A stretch of DNA of 64,000 bases from Pseudisothecium myosuroides (Eukaryota; Streptophyta; Bryopsida; Hypnales; Lembophyllaceae): positions 19,468,001 through 19,532,000 of the forward strand of contig OX637293.1 of NCBI GenBank assembly GCA_951799445.1, given 5' to 3'. The notes beneath the pieces are model-generated. The model was not told the DNA's origin, ran no database searches, and saw only the letters and a list, made by a program, of their open reading frames with translations. Shown in pieces: positions 1 through 11,625 of this stretch. The position numbers and the translations under genes were made by a program. Positions within the stretch are counted from its first letter, which is position 1, and every line of letters begins with the position of its first letter.

Positions 1-2353
1 GCTGATCTGTTGGGCTACACCTGAACCACCGTATACTGGCACGCATGTCAAACCCACAACCTTAGAGAATTTCCTAATGTCATTATAGATTTGTTGCACA
101 AGCTCTCTTGTGGGAGCCATAATCAATCCAATTGGCCCATCCCCTTGTTGAAGGGGTGGCTGATCCATGATGTGCCGGAGCATTGGCAGCACAAAGGCTA
201 ACGTTTTACCAGATCCTGTCTTTGCAATGCCAATACAATCTCTTCCGCTCATAATAATTGGAATAGCCTGGGATTGAATGGGCATTGGCTTCTCGAAGCC
301 GGCCTTTTTAATTACATCTAAAACTTTGTTATTCAATCCAGTCTGATTCCAAGTCTTCAATGGGCGAGGTGCATCCTTCCCACGAATCTTCAACTCTAAC
401 TCTTTCCTGTAAGCAGCAGCGTCCTCTTGGGTCATTCGAGATATTTCCTTAACCTCGATGTAAAAGTTTTTACGAAAATTGGGATACTGAATCTTGGAAT
501 GATCCACGATAGCTAATTTCTCTGCTTTGGTCTTCTTGACCCTCTTCAAAAATTCATCGTCGTCTTCGTCTCCTTCCTTTCCTGCACGCAGAGATCAAGA
601 TTCACATGTGAGAATGTCCACAAGAAGGAAAAATGGCCAGAAAATAACCTGAATGATAGCACTGAACCACAATCGTGAACTAGAAATCTAAATAATACCA
701 CTGATGCTGATGATCACACCGACATGATGTGGCTTAACTTATCAAATCCATCAACCTAACACGGAAGAAATATATAGAGAATTACCTTCCCCGTCATCTT
801 CATCCTCAGAGGCAGAATCATCCCCAGGAATTATCCGACCGATGGTATTCCTCGTACTTCGCTTAACTGACTTGCCGTTCTCTTGCCCTTTTTTAGAACC
901 CCGTTTAACAACAACTGGTTTAGCCTCCGGGACTTCAACAGGTTCAGCATTGCTCACCTGCATATTCAGGTACAATTAGAAGCATGAAGAAAGGAAAAAC
1001 ATGGGTTCAGCTCCTGTAACCTAATCTAATTCTCATGATTACATTCTCAACTAAAAAATTACAAAAACAACAATCATGAAGACGATGACAACTTGCAGAA
1101 GAAGAAATATGTGGATATAATGATACAGAAGACAGTTCACACACACTGCAGATACATTACATCCCATCAAAATAAATAGCAACGAAATGCACATGTACAA
1201 GCTCAAAATAACAAACTACTTCACGATTTTCGAAGGATGGTAAGTATTGTCAGCTCACCTCTGGGATGGCAATTGAGTTCATGAACGCATCAAGTGGATC
1301 AACCTCTTCTTCCTCCTCCTCCACTTCTTGTTTAACCTTGACAGTATGAATTGGTGCAGAAGCAATCTTCTCGTCGTTCTCTTCTAGCTTCGGGATGATT
1401 CCCTTCGCAACTTTTCCTTCAGAACTCCCGTTTCCATTTCCCCCTACATCGGCCATGACCAAGTCTCCATTCTCGAAGGCTGCTACTCTGGTGCCCTCAG
1501 GTTTTGGCAAAACTGCATCGTCTTCATCATCCGAATCCTCACCTTCCAAGGTCCAAGTTTTTTTCACGTTCTTAGGCGACAATACAATATCCGACTCCTC
1601 CTTCAACACTCCTCTCTTCTGTCGGTCCTCTTCCTCTTTCCGCCGACGAAGCTCTTGCCACTCCTGCACTCTCCGTCGCCTCTTATCCGCCTCGTCATCG
1701 AGCCTCTTCTGTTCCTCCTCAGGGTCTTCATCGTTGTCAGGTTGTTCCCTTTTCACTTTCAAATCCGCCTCCTCGTCCTTCCTTCTCCTCTTTCTCTCGC
1801 GATCCCTTTCCCCTTCTCGATCTCTATCCTTATCTCTCGTTCGTTCTCTATGCTTGTCCCTGCTGCTCTTCTCTTTTTCCCTCTCCCTGTCTCTCGCTTT
1901 CTCTCGCTCTCTTTCTCTCTCCTTCTCAATCTCCCACTCCCGCTCCTTCACCTTCTCCCACTCCCGCTCCTTCAACTTCTCCATCTCGCGCTCCAGCTCC
2001 TCTCGCTCCTCTCTCTCCCTCTCCCTCTCCCTCCTCTCATCTTCGTCTTTCTTCCTCCGCTTCCGATCGCGCTCCTCTTCCGCCTCTCTCTCCTTCTTCC
2101 CTTCTCGATCCCTATCTCGCCCCTTTCTATCGCGCTCCTTCTCCTTGACCTCCACGCCAACCCCATCGTCCTCGCGTCTACTCCGCTTCCGCTCCTCTCG
2201 CTCCTTCTCAACCACATCCCCCCGCTCGCCACGCTTCTCACGATGCTCTCCTCGGTGCTTGCGCTCCTTCTCCTTCTCCCGCTCGCGATGCTCCTTCTCG
2301 CCGTAATGCTCCTTTTCCCGATGCTCTTTCTCCCGGTGCTTGTCCCTCCCCAT
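1..2353 (-). CDS. RH42: DEAD-box ATP-dependent RNA helicase 42 (Prp5/DDX46 type), 5' part
   Basis: Pre-mRNA splicing helicase of the Prp5/DDX46 group, which acts in the nucleus on the U2 snRNP/branch-site step (family knowledge). Exons read: 2353-1259, 957-786, and 581 running off the left edge; phases agree (0, then 1). Residues 1-365 are an extremely charged Lys/Glu/Arg/Asp region typical of this group, ending in a PLDAFMNS-like motif. Exon 2 is acidic. Exon 3 starts the helicase core: Q motif (GFEKPMPIQ), Walker A AKTGSGKT at about residue 541, then PTRELVQQ (motif Ia). The DEAD motif and helicase C domain lie beyond position 1. The start is the first Met of the charged region. The protein is incomplete only because the window ends. 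Confidence 0.93.
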
Positions 2354-2984
2354 AGCGGCCGACCGACCGCTTCCGGTTCGCCGTTCAAATCTGCGGAAAA
2401 AGCCCGCTCAGTGCATGCGAATTGGAGACCATCAGTTCCCGGCGAGCTGGCTACAGCGTATCGATGCAAAAACTAAACCCTAATAAATGAAGAAACGACG
2501 GCATCAACGAGCCTGAAGTGGGAGTCGCGGGAGACTGCTCGGGGACGAGGACTGCGTGCCGTCCACTCCACTAACGGCGCAGTCGGAAATCGTTCGTCGG
2601 AAACACGTTCAACCCATTTATTGGATTCTCACATTAACTACAGTTGTGCTGTTGCCACAGTCAAAATAAAAGTAAAAGTAATTTTTTAATTTTTTTTAAT
2701 TCATAAAAAATTCTAAATTCAATATATTTTCTTACCATGAGTCGGAATACTGCAAAGTGCCTTGCTTAACATGTCTAAACATCTCTTTATATACTCTCTT
2801 TAACATTATAATACGGTAAAAGATAAGATAAAGCGAAAGATAATGTAAAATAAAAATTCATAATGTAATTTAAGAGATATAATATGAAGTAAAAAATAAT
2901 AAAAGCATAAGCCGAAAGCAAAATGGATATGATAAAGAATTGAACAAAAGATCCATGAAATAACTCAAAAATCCATAACTTTCA
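2354..2984. other. RH42 upstream region
   Basis: Divided into a GC-richer part up to about 2640, presumably 5' UTR and promoter of RH42, and an AT-rich part after it. No gene or structured element was recognised. Confidence 0.4.
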
Positions 2985-3560
2985 CAATGTAGGTCCAACA
3001 CCATGAAGTAGAGCTCGTGCATCCTTCCTTGCAGAGATCTTTCCAATGGTACGAAGAACGTAGAGCTCGTACATCCCTCCTTGCAAAGATCTTTCCAATG
3101 GTACAAAGAACGTGACCATTGACCAATTGACGCACGGCCCAAAAGATACGTACTTTAGCATAATTTAAAATCCAAAAATAACTCAAAAATCCATAACTTT
3201 TATATTGTACATCCAAACGCCATGAAACAAAGCCCATGCACCCTTCTTTCTTGTGGGCTTTCCGATGGTCCCAAGAACTCAACTAGAGAGATGCGCAGTT
3301 CTAGTAGTCTTCACGTAACAAATAAAACAACAAACAAAACAAGCAATCTAACTTAAGGTATGGACTAGTGTGCCATGCGCCGTTGTCCTAGCCATAATAT
3401 AGATTAAAATAGTTTTCTAATTTTTTTATCCATAAAAACTTCAAAATTCAATAATTTTTCCATTGTAGATCCAAAGGCTTTAAAACAAAAACCATGCATA
3501 CCTCCTCGACAAGGGCTTCTAGATGATACCAAGAATGTGACCGGAAAACACACAATATTT
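2985..3560 (-). repeat. Dispersed repeat, three to four copies of a ~110-bp motif
   Basis: Read on the minus strand, 2985-3110, 3195-3290 and 3440-3560 repeat the order: 'cttggtacca...', 'gaaagcccttg', 'gaggatgcacg', then 'ggatctacattgtgaaagtt' and 'attgaattttgaag'. The same motif recurs on the plus strand at about 21170-21240 (NHL intron) and 33740-33880 (after SHMT). Short ORFs across these copies share peptides only because the DNA is repeated. Class of repeat is unknown; no terminal repeats or coding potential were seen. Confidence 0.6.
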
Positions 3561-4466
3561 GGGAGATTTCACCGTAACAAACAAAATAAAACAAACAACC
3601 TAACTTAAGGTATGGATGTCCTTCTACCTTTCTACCCACCACTTTATTCTTCTTTAAGACACTTTTGAGTTCTATAACAAACCTACCATTGTTCATGTCA
3701 AGCATGAGATTCTTTGAATCTATGCATTCTAATGACTCCATCTATCTATACTCGCACCGAAAGGTCACAAGATTCTACAAAGGCTAGCACAAATAGTTAT
3801 ACAAGGTAGTTAATTTGCGGAATTAGCTAGCAATCCTACAAAAACTATCATAATATTCGTTGCAAGGAAAAAACTATATGAACATATAGTTGCAATAAAT
3901 ATACAACACAACCTTTGAAGTTGAGTTATGAACCAAAAAAATCAAATTTAATTCAAATATGCAACAAAGATGTAAGATTCATTTTGCAAAAACTAATATC
4001 ATTGTACATGAATTGTAAAAAAACAAAAGCACAAGCTACAAAATAACATCACAACTCAAAGATGCAACTTCTAAGTATTTATGATGACTACTATTGTGTA
4101 TAGATAACTTTTGCTTTGTAAACATTAGCAATTTTTTGAGGTATAGAACATATCTTCTTAGCAACATCAATAATATACCAAATTTCTTGAAACTTCTCCG
4201 AGAACTTCTCCTATAAATAGCTTTTGCTAGTGGATTTCCTTTTGGACCTTTTCATGTGGGGATCTACTTCATTCTATAGGATTGAAGTTAGGCAATTGCG
4301 GTGGGTGTCAAATAACTTGAATTTTTTGTGCAAGTAACAAATCTACAACATTATGTGCAGTGTGTTTGGGATCATTATTGTATTGAAAAAGAACGTTCTC
4401 TTCTTCTAAACCTTGCATGTATATAGTCTTTTTAAATTTTGTCTATAGAATGTTTCAATATACACA
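3561..4466. other. AT-rich intergenic DNA
   Basis: No gene, RNA or structured repeat recognised. Confidence 0.5.
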
Positions 4467-4614
4467 CACTACAAGAGAAAGGGGTGTTTTAAGTAGTGTC
4501 CTAGACATCACGTCTTTTAAGTAACGTCTTTTAAGTAAAATTTTACTTAAAAGACGTTACTTAAAAGACGTGATGTCTAGGACACTACTTAAAACACCCC
4601 TTTCTCTTGTAGTG
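4467..4614. mobile_element. Perfect palindromic CACTA-type MITE, 148 bp
   Basis: The two 74-bp arms are exact reverse complements with no spacer; the centre lies between 4540 and 4541. The ends read CACTACAAGAG, very close to the CACTACAAGAAA termini of CACTA (En/Spm) transposons. The flanking trinucleotides 4464-4466 and 4615-4617 are both ACA, matching the 3-bp target duplication of that superfamily. No coding capacity; it must depend on a transposase elsewhere. Perfect arms suggest a recent insertion. Confidence 0.92.
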
Positions 4615-5022
4615 ACATCTATTCATCTTCCTTTTAATCAATGAAGCTTGCCACTCCTTCCCAATTCTTACAACCCCAAAACAATATACTTCCTCCCTTG
4701 TGTTTAATTGTACTTTGCACATGTTGGTCTAAGAGATGCTCTCCATTTTTTTTCTAACGATACTGTCACCCATTTGAGCTAGAAAGGTTAAATTTTGACT
4801 CATAAGAGATAATAACAAAACTTCAATCTATCCAAGCTACATGGCTGCACTTCTTTGCCCATTTAAAAGATGCACTCAATGCTTCATTGTTAAAAGTGTC
4901 TTTTTGGTCTTGACATGCGTGAGCTTGTAGCCTGTGCCTCTTACTAGTTTTACCACTCAATTGCATGCTCTAAGATTGTAATCTTCTTCTTATTGCTACA
5001 GTTGTACTAATACGTTGATCAT

Positions 5023-5932
5023 TTAATCCTAAAGGACCAAGGAGCCCACTTTGGACTTTTTGAGAACTCGGACAGGCTTTATTGACTTTATAATTTGGAA
5101 TTTTTGCATGGAATTTTTAGGATGGATGATACTCATTATAATCTACATGTGAAGCTTTGTTTTATGTCATTCCAATAAATAATGCAAAAGTTAGAAGGTT
5201 TTTTTTAAATTCAATGTCAAATCGGGCAACAAAAAATATATTCTAAAAAAATAATAATAAAATTTTTGGATTTGTATAGATTGATACCTACTCAAAAAAA
5301 ATTGAACCACTCAATTCTGAATAATGAGGTAAGAATTATGAGGAGTTTTATTTTGCGGGCAATGAAGGTAGAAAAAACATATAAAGTCCTCTTTTGCTCT
5401 CAATTTTGAAAATTTTCAAATGAAAATGAAAATAAAAGTTACTAATTTTCTGTTAGAGTATTCTCACCATTGGAATTAAGAATTTTCAAATTCTTCCAAA
5501 AATTATTAGCATATTAGTTTTATCTTTCATTTAGTAATACCTTTCACTTACAATTTTTTTACAAATGAATACAAAAGTTTTTTTGGTTAAATTTTTTTAT
5601 ATATGTTTTCAACCCATTTTCCAACATATTATATAAAATTCACAAATAATAGGACATACATGTGTTTTTTCTAAAAATGTTGAAAGACAAAACTTCACCT
5701 TTTGGAAGGACTAGAAAAGCTTACATTTTGAACTTTAGGCACATTGATCTTGCAATCGGTGAGGATATTCACTCTAAAATTTTGGGACAATGTACTTGTG
5801 CAAGTTAACCAAAGGATCCTAAGGTTGAATTTGTTAAAAAATAAATATAAATGAAGATTTTGACCTTGCTTTGGGGACGAGTATTTTGAAGCAGTTTTGG
5901 GCCTCTAAACACGTTGATCCTTTAGGGGTTAA
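5023..5932. mobile_element. TTAA-flanked non-autonomous element, copy 1
   Basis: Begins TTAATCCTAAAGGACCAA (5023) and ends with the inverse, GGATCCTTTAGGGGTTAA-like (TTAA at 5929-5932). TTAA duplication plus short CCC/CCT-starting terminal repeats is the piggyBac signature, inferred rather than proven because no transposase is present. Length ~910 bp. Its second half resembles the copy at 8982-9901. Confidence 0.75.
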
Positions 5933-6639
5933 CCTCCTTACAATTTCATAGTCGCCACACTCATCAAGAAACTAAAACTACGAAATGAAGCTCAATCTAT
6001 CTCTCAAACTTCCTTTCTTACCAAACCTTTATACCATATCACTACAAATGCCTTAAAGAATGTCCCAAACTATTGAAATTTTGCCATATAATTAAGTTGC
6101 CTCGCTTGTGCATCTTAAGAATTGCCCTTAGTTGATTTTCAAATCTCCTAGGAGCCATAGCAAATCACTTATTTTTTCCAAAACACTAAATTTTTTTGTA
6201 ACACAAGAAAGCCTCAAAACAACACTTACATTAAGAAGATTGTGGTGTGCACAACTTCTGTGCATATTTAGTTGTATACATCACTTCCAAATCTTTCAAT
6301 CTGAAGGTCTTGCAAGTGGTTAATTTTGAGGGCATTATCATTCATTGTATGCCATGTATTTTATTCTTATTAAATTTAGTTGAAAAAATCATTTGATAAT
6401 TACACTATTCAATCAGCATGTTAATAATATTGAAATTCATTACATTATCCAAATACTTCTATATGTTCAAATAAGTTTAGGTTTTGGTGAAGGAGACTTG
6501 CATTATGGAAACTTTAAGTATCTAAGAGTTTGTCACACTAAAAGGCACAGAATTGGGCTTGGCGTGCTGGAGCGCCTTTCCAGTTGAATTGAGGTTGTTT
6601 TAAAGTAAATTGACTTATTTGTGCCACAATTTGAATGTA

Positions 6640-7570
6640 TTAACCCCTAAAGAACCATTTGTCCCCTCGGGGGACAATTTGGGTCGGGTAGGTTCCTATT
6701 GTCTCAATTTGTAGTAAAAAATTTGGGGATTTTTTGAGGTTGTGTAGTTTTTCAAGAGCTTCGTGGATATATAATTTTTATTTAAATTGGTGCCCGGGAG
6801 CAAAAACTATGGCACAATAAGCCAAAAATGGAGATTGGCGGGTAGCCAAAAAAAATCACAAAAAGTCAAAATAAATTTTTTTAAATTTTTTTCTAAAATA
6901 TTATATTTTTGTCTACACGTGAAGCTTTGATTCATTCAATTTGGACTTGTGATGAAAAAGTTATGGACAATCTTAGTTTTTCGGGCAATGTAAGCATCTT
7001 CTTGAAAAAATAACCTATAGGATTCATTTTTGAATGCAATTTTTCCAACTTTCCAAAAAAAATTGTTGGACATGGTTAAATTTGCTTGCTAGAACAATCT
7101 CACTGTTGGCATTATTGTGTTTCAACTCCATCTTAGAGTTATTAATGGTTTTGTCTTTCCTTCATTCTTGAACCTACTTCTGCTTAACAATTTTTTAATG
7201 AGTGAAAATTAAGGGTTTTTTTCCTGAATTTTGTTTCCTATATTCTCAACTCAAATATGCAACATAAAAAGTTAAAAAATCAAAATCAGTATTACAAAAA
7301 ATTTAAGTTAAAAAGATTCAAAGCCAAGAAATCTAGTCATAGAAGGTGTAAAAAAACTTTTTTTCTTCACTTTAGATGCAAATATTTTGCAATCCATGCG
7401 GTCAAAGTTTTTGAAATTTCTTCCATACGTACTTATACTAGTCTAGTATAAGATCCTACGGTTAGATATGCAAAAAAAACAATTTTTAAAGTTTTTTGCT
7501 CTTTGCAATAGAAATGGCAGTTTCAAGTGTTGTTTGATGGAAAAAAAAGCCTCGGTCCTTTAGGGGTTAA
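6640..7570 (+). mobile_element. TTAA-flanked non-autonomous element, copy 2 (subfamily A)
   Basis: Starts TTAACCCCTAAAGAACC and ends GGTCCTTTAGGGGTTAA, so the terminal repeats are clear and both lie on TTAA (6640-6643, 7567-7570). About 931 bp. This is the best-preserved subfamily A copy and serves as the reference for the nested copies at 26-28.5 kb. No ORF longer than short chance frames. Confidence 0.8.
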
Positions 7571-8981
7571 TAGTGTACATTTCAAATTTGACATGTCCAT
7601 TATTGGTATTCAATGGCACAAATAGGCTCCATTGAATTGTGATACAATGATATGGCTTACTTTAATTCCTTTGTAAATTAAAGGCAAGGCCTTGTTTTCA
7701 TTGTTAGTGCAATATTGAGACAAAACACACAATTGTATAGAACTTGAAGGGATTCAAAAAACAATCATTTGTAATAAGTTTTTTGGTGGCTACATTGAAT
7801 TTTCTAATTAGTGAAGGTGTTCAATTTGAATTACTACAAAATTAATAAAAAATAGTACAATACAATAGTATTCGAAAATGGACTAATCTTTATATTTTTT
7901 CAAATAGCAATTATTTGATAAATTAGTATCACACACATTAAATGAATGTAAATATATTTCACCCACACCAAATCTTGTTTTTTTAGTCATCTAAATGTCT
8001 ATAGATTCTAATGTTAGTTTTGTGACTTTTTTAATAGTGTTGGTTTCCAAATTTTTTCTTAGAAAATATTTTCTCTTACAAAAAATACAATATTTGTCAC
8101 AAGTAACTTTTGTAGTTCAAAAAATGGACGTTTGTATATGAATTTAATAAATATGTAAAATTAAAATCTTTAAAAATCATTAGAATTAATACTTAAGACT
8201 TTGAAATTGAATTCTTCTGTAAATATCATGAATAGACTATCCAAAATCAATTTTGATAAAAAAAAATTTAATTATAGTTTCAAATTAATTGATAAATATA
8301 GATATTACAATGTATAATAGTAGATTCAACTATATAAATATGACATAGGAGTCAACTTGTATTTAAAAGCGAGGGTTAAATTCTTCTTCTAAATTGTTTT
8401 TAATACATATCTCCATATTTTTGGAACATAGGCTATTTAAGTTTTTTAAGAAGTGTAGGACAATACATTCAAATTTTGAACAATTAATGAATGCACACAT
8501 GTCTCATGTATATAGAAACTAATTTTTTTTTGTTCATCCAAATACTCATAAATTCTTCTATTAGTTTTCAAAACATGTGTAACATTTAGAATTTAAGCTC
8601 ATATTAGTACTATACATATTCTATAGTTAAATAGCACGAGTTTGGCTCACCTCAAAAACTAATTTTTCTTCTTTCAAAATGGTTGTTCACAAATGTATGA
8701 AGGAAATAAGTAAGATGAAAATATTCTATATTCACCATAATTGGAAATAGACATTTAAATAAAGGAAAAAAATTGTTTTGAAGATCACTAGCAATCAACC
8801 ACAATCAGTTTTTAAATGAATTTTTTAATTTTCAGTTTCAAATGTTTTTGCTTGTAAGGTTGACAAAAATTAAGAGTTTGTTCTTATGGTGTCTCACATG
8901 GAGTCCCAATAGACAAATTCTTCATCACTTTGTTGTAGAAAAGCAACATGTTGAAATGATTCTTTCAAGTGCTTCATCCAA
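7571..8981. other. AT-rich intergenic DNA
   Basis: No gene or structured element recognised between the two TTAA elements. Confidence 0.5.
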
Positions 8982-9901
8982 TTAATCCCTAAAGGACTAG
9001 CCTCTTGATTTTGGCAACATTGCAATTTTGGGCAGGTACTTGTGACTGAAGATTTCTATGTTTTGGGCCCAAACTCTAATAAAAGGTATGGACGAGGAAT
9101 ATCTTCCATGCACACTAAAATTTAGGACATTTAAAAATAGAAGTCAAAAGTTATGGCCTAAAATGTTTTTAAAAAAAAAATGGGCAGTCCAAGCAGATTA
9201 GAGAAAATTACCTTTTTCAAAAACAAAAATTTGAAATTGATTTTCTAGATTTATATATACTCAGAAAGCTTTGAATCATTCCATTTCGATCAATGAGATG
9301 AAAGTTGTGAGGAGCTTTTGTTTGTGGGCAGTTATAGATTTCCTACTCTAAAATAAACTTTGAAGTCGTTTATTTTACTCAATTTTCAATATTTTTGGAA
9401 AAAATGAAATTACAGGATTTGGATTGTCTATTACAATTGGAATTGGTATTTTTCAATTCCATAACTAAATTCTTAACAATTTAGTATTTTGAGCCATTCT
9501 CTATTTTTTTCTACTTACTATTTTTTCCCTATATGTTGTACAATTCCAAATGAAGTGAAAATTTTCAAGCATGTAGCCAACTTGCCTTAAAGAATGAATC
9601 TAAAGAAACACTACCATTTCCGTCTTTTTTTCATACCAATGTGACCTTGTGAAGTGCAGCTACCCAATTATTTGCAGGGCCCAAAAATGGATTTTTGCTA
9701 ATTCAAACGCTAATATTTTCCAATCCACACGGCAGAAAATTCTGAATTTTTTTGTATAACTTTTCAAACCAGAGTACTACAAGATCCTATGGTTACATAT
9801 GTCCAAAAATGTTTTTTTTTCCAAAATTTGGTACTTATGCTCAAAATGGCAGTTTTCAAGCGTTTTGGGAGAAAACATAGTCAAGGAACTTAATAGGTTA
9901 A
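8982..9901 (+). mobile_element. TTAA-flanked non-autonomous element, copy 3 (subfamily B)
   Basis: Starts TTAATCCCTAAAGGACTAG (TTAA 8982-8985); the right end is decayed but closes on TTAA at 9898-9901. The interior ('ggcaacattgcaattttggg', 'gggacgaggaatat'-like blocks) is shared with 27502-28231, defining subfamily B. Non-coding. Confidence 0.68.
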
Positions 9902-10130
9902 TATTCATAGAGAAGCTTCAAAAAAAGTCATGTAATGTATCAATGGAAAAAAGAAAAATGTTCTACCTATTTCAATCATGATATAGATGCATTGGAGGAA
10001 TTTCAATTCTTTATTATAAAATTAGTTTATTATCTTTAAATTGAATACGTAGGCATTAACCCTGAAATGTTAAAGAAGATAAAAAGTGTCTAATCAATGA
10101 CTTTGATAGAGACTATAGAAACAAAAAAAT

Positions 10131-10252
10131 GCATATGATCATTAGTAGAAACACAATCCACTTAGATTAAGCTTTAAGACTCATACTTGGTCTAAGTGTA
10201 AGTTTTAAAGCTTAATCTAAGTAGACCGTGTTTCTACCAATGATTATATGCA
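10131..10252. repeat. Imperfect foldback of ~122 bp
   Basis: The whole segment is near-palindromic: 'tgcatatgatcatt' at the left pairs with 'aatgattatatgca' at the right, and 'cttagattaagctttaa' with 'ttaaagcttaatctaag'. Mismatches are mostly transitions. Foldback MITE is the likely identity; no clear target duplication was found. Confidence 0.65.
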
Positions 10253-10744
10253 TTCACTAGTGAAATTTGATAAGTATTGGTTGACTACCTTTGTGATAGC
10301 CCTCGTGATAGCCTTGTCCTTCAAAAGCAAATTCCTTAGATCAATTCAACCTAAATATAATAAAAAAAATTTAGAAATTTACATTAAAGAATTGAAATTT
10401 CTCCAAAATATCTATTGCATTGATATCCATAGAGCATTCTTTCTTCTTTCCATTGTTATCTTTCATGATTTTTCTTGAAGCTTTATTGGTTGGATGAAGT
10501 GCACTTTTAATAATGAATTAGAATTTTTGGCTTTTGAAAATTTGAGATTGCATGTGGAATCAATAAAATTAGGAATTGCAAAAATGCCTTGAGGTTGGCC
10601 AATTTGAAATATAATAATTAGTTAAACCTGTTTAACATTCTAAAAAACTAGTTTCCATTTGTGGCTTATTATAATATAAAAATTTGATAGGAATTTTTTT
10701 TTGATGTCAATTAGCTTAAAAATTATGAATGTGATATTAATGCT

Positions 10745-11625
10745 TTAATGCACAAAGTTCCATTGTCTTCTTCAAAAACAAAGTGGATTTTGGGGAGGTG
10801 CTTATGGTCTCAATTTTTGTTGCGATTTTTTGAATTAAAAAAAAATAGGAAAACACATTAGCTTTGGGAGAATATAATTATTATTTGAATTGATGCTTAG
10901 AAGCAAATGTTATGCCATCCGAAGCCCAAAACCAAGTTTGTCGGGTAGCACAAAAAAAAATCACAAAATTCAATATGTAATTTTTAAATTTTTTTATTCT
11001 TATAGAATGTATTTTTGTCTATATGGAAAATTTTGATTCATTCTATTTGGACCAATGATGAGAAAGTTATAAACAATCTTGTTTTTTGGGCAATCTAAGC
11101 ATTTTGTAGAATGAGTTATTTTGTGATTCACTTTTGAACTCAATTTTTATAATTATAATAAATGAAGTTGATAGGATTTAGTACATTTGCTAAAACAATC
11201 TCTCCCTTGGGATTATGGTGTTTCAATTCTGTCTTAATCCTACTAATGATTTATTTTTTCCTTCCATCTTGTACCTACTTCTACTTTAAAAAATTCAAAG
11301 AATGAAAATCAAGTGTGAATTTTTTGAATTTTTATCCTAGATTTTAATTCAATTAATTAACTTAAGAGATTTTTAATTTAATACTGGTAATGCAAAAAAT
11401 TTAAGCTAAAAAGATTCAAAGCCTTAAAATCTAGTCATGCAAATATCTTGCAATCTATGCAATTAAATTATTTGAACTTTCTTCCACACATTCTGTACCA
11501 ATCTAATGCAAGATCCTATAGTTTGATATGTAGAAAAATAAATCTTAAGATTTTTGCACTTTACAATAGAAATGGTAGTTTTGAGTGTGTTTTTTATGAA
11601 AAGGCCTTGGCACTTTAGGGGTTAA
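10745..11625 (+). mobile_element. TTAA-flanked element, copy 4 (subfamily A, decayed)
   Basis: The right end 'cactttaggggttaa' closes on TTAA at 11622-11625. The left end is eroded near 10745 ('ttaatgcacaaagttccatt'). Interior order of blocks follows the element at 6640-7570. Confidence 0.6.

Noticed and set aside
1395..2476. Two long plus-strand frames opposite RH42 exon 1
   Set aside because: They are the antisense of a Lys/Glu/Arg-rich coding exon, giving Ser/Leu/Phe-rich translations with no family features.
3448..3741. Short minus-strand frames with similar peptides (2870-3741)
   Set aside because: Similarity comes from the underlying DNA repeat; the frames are short and differ between copies.
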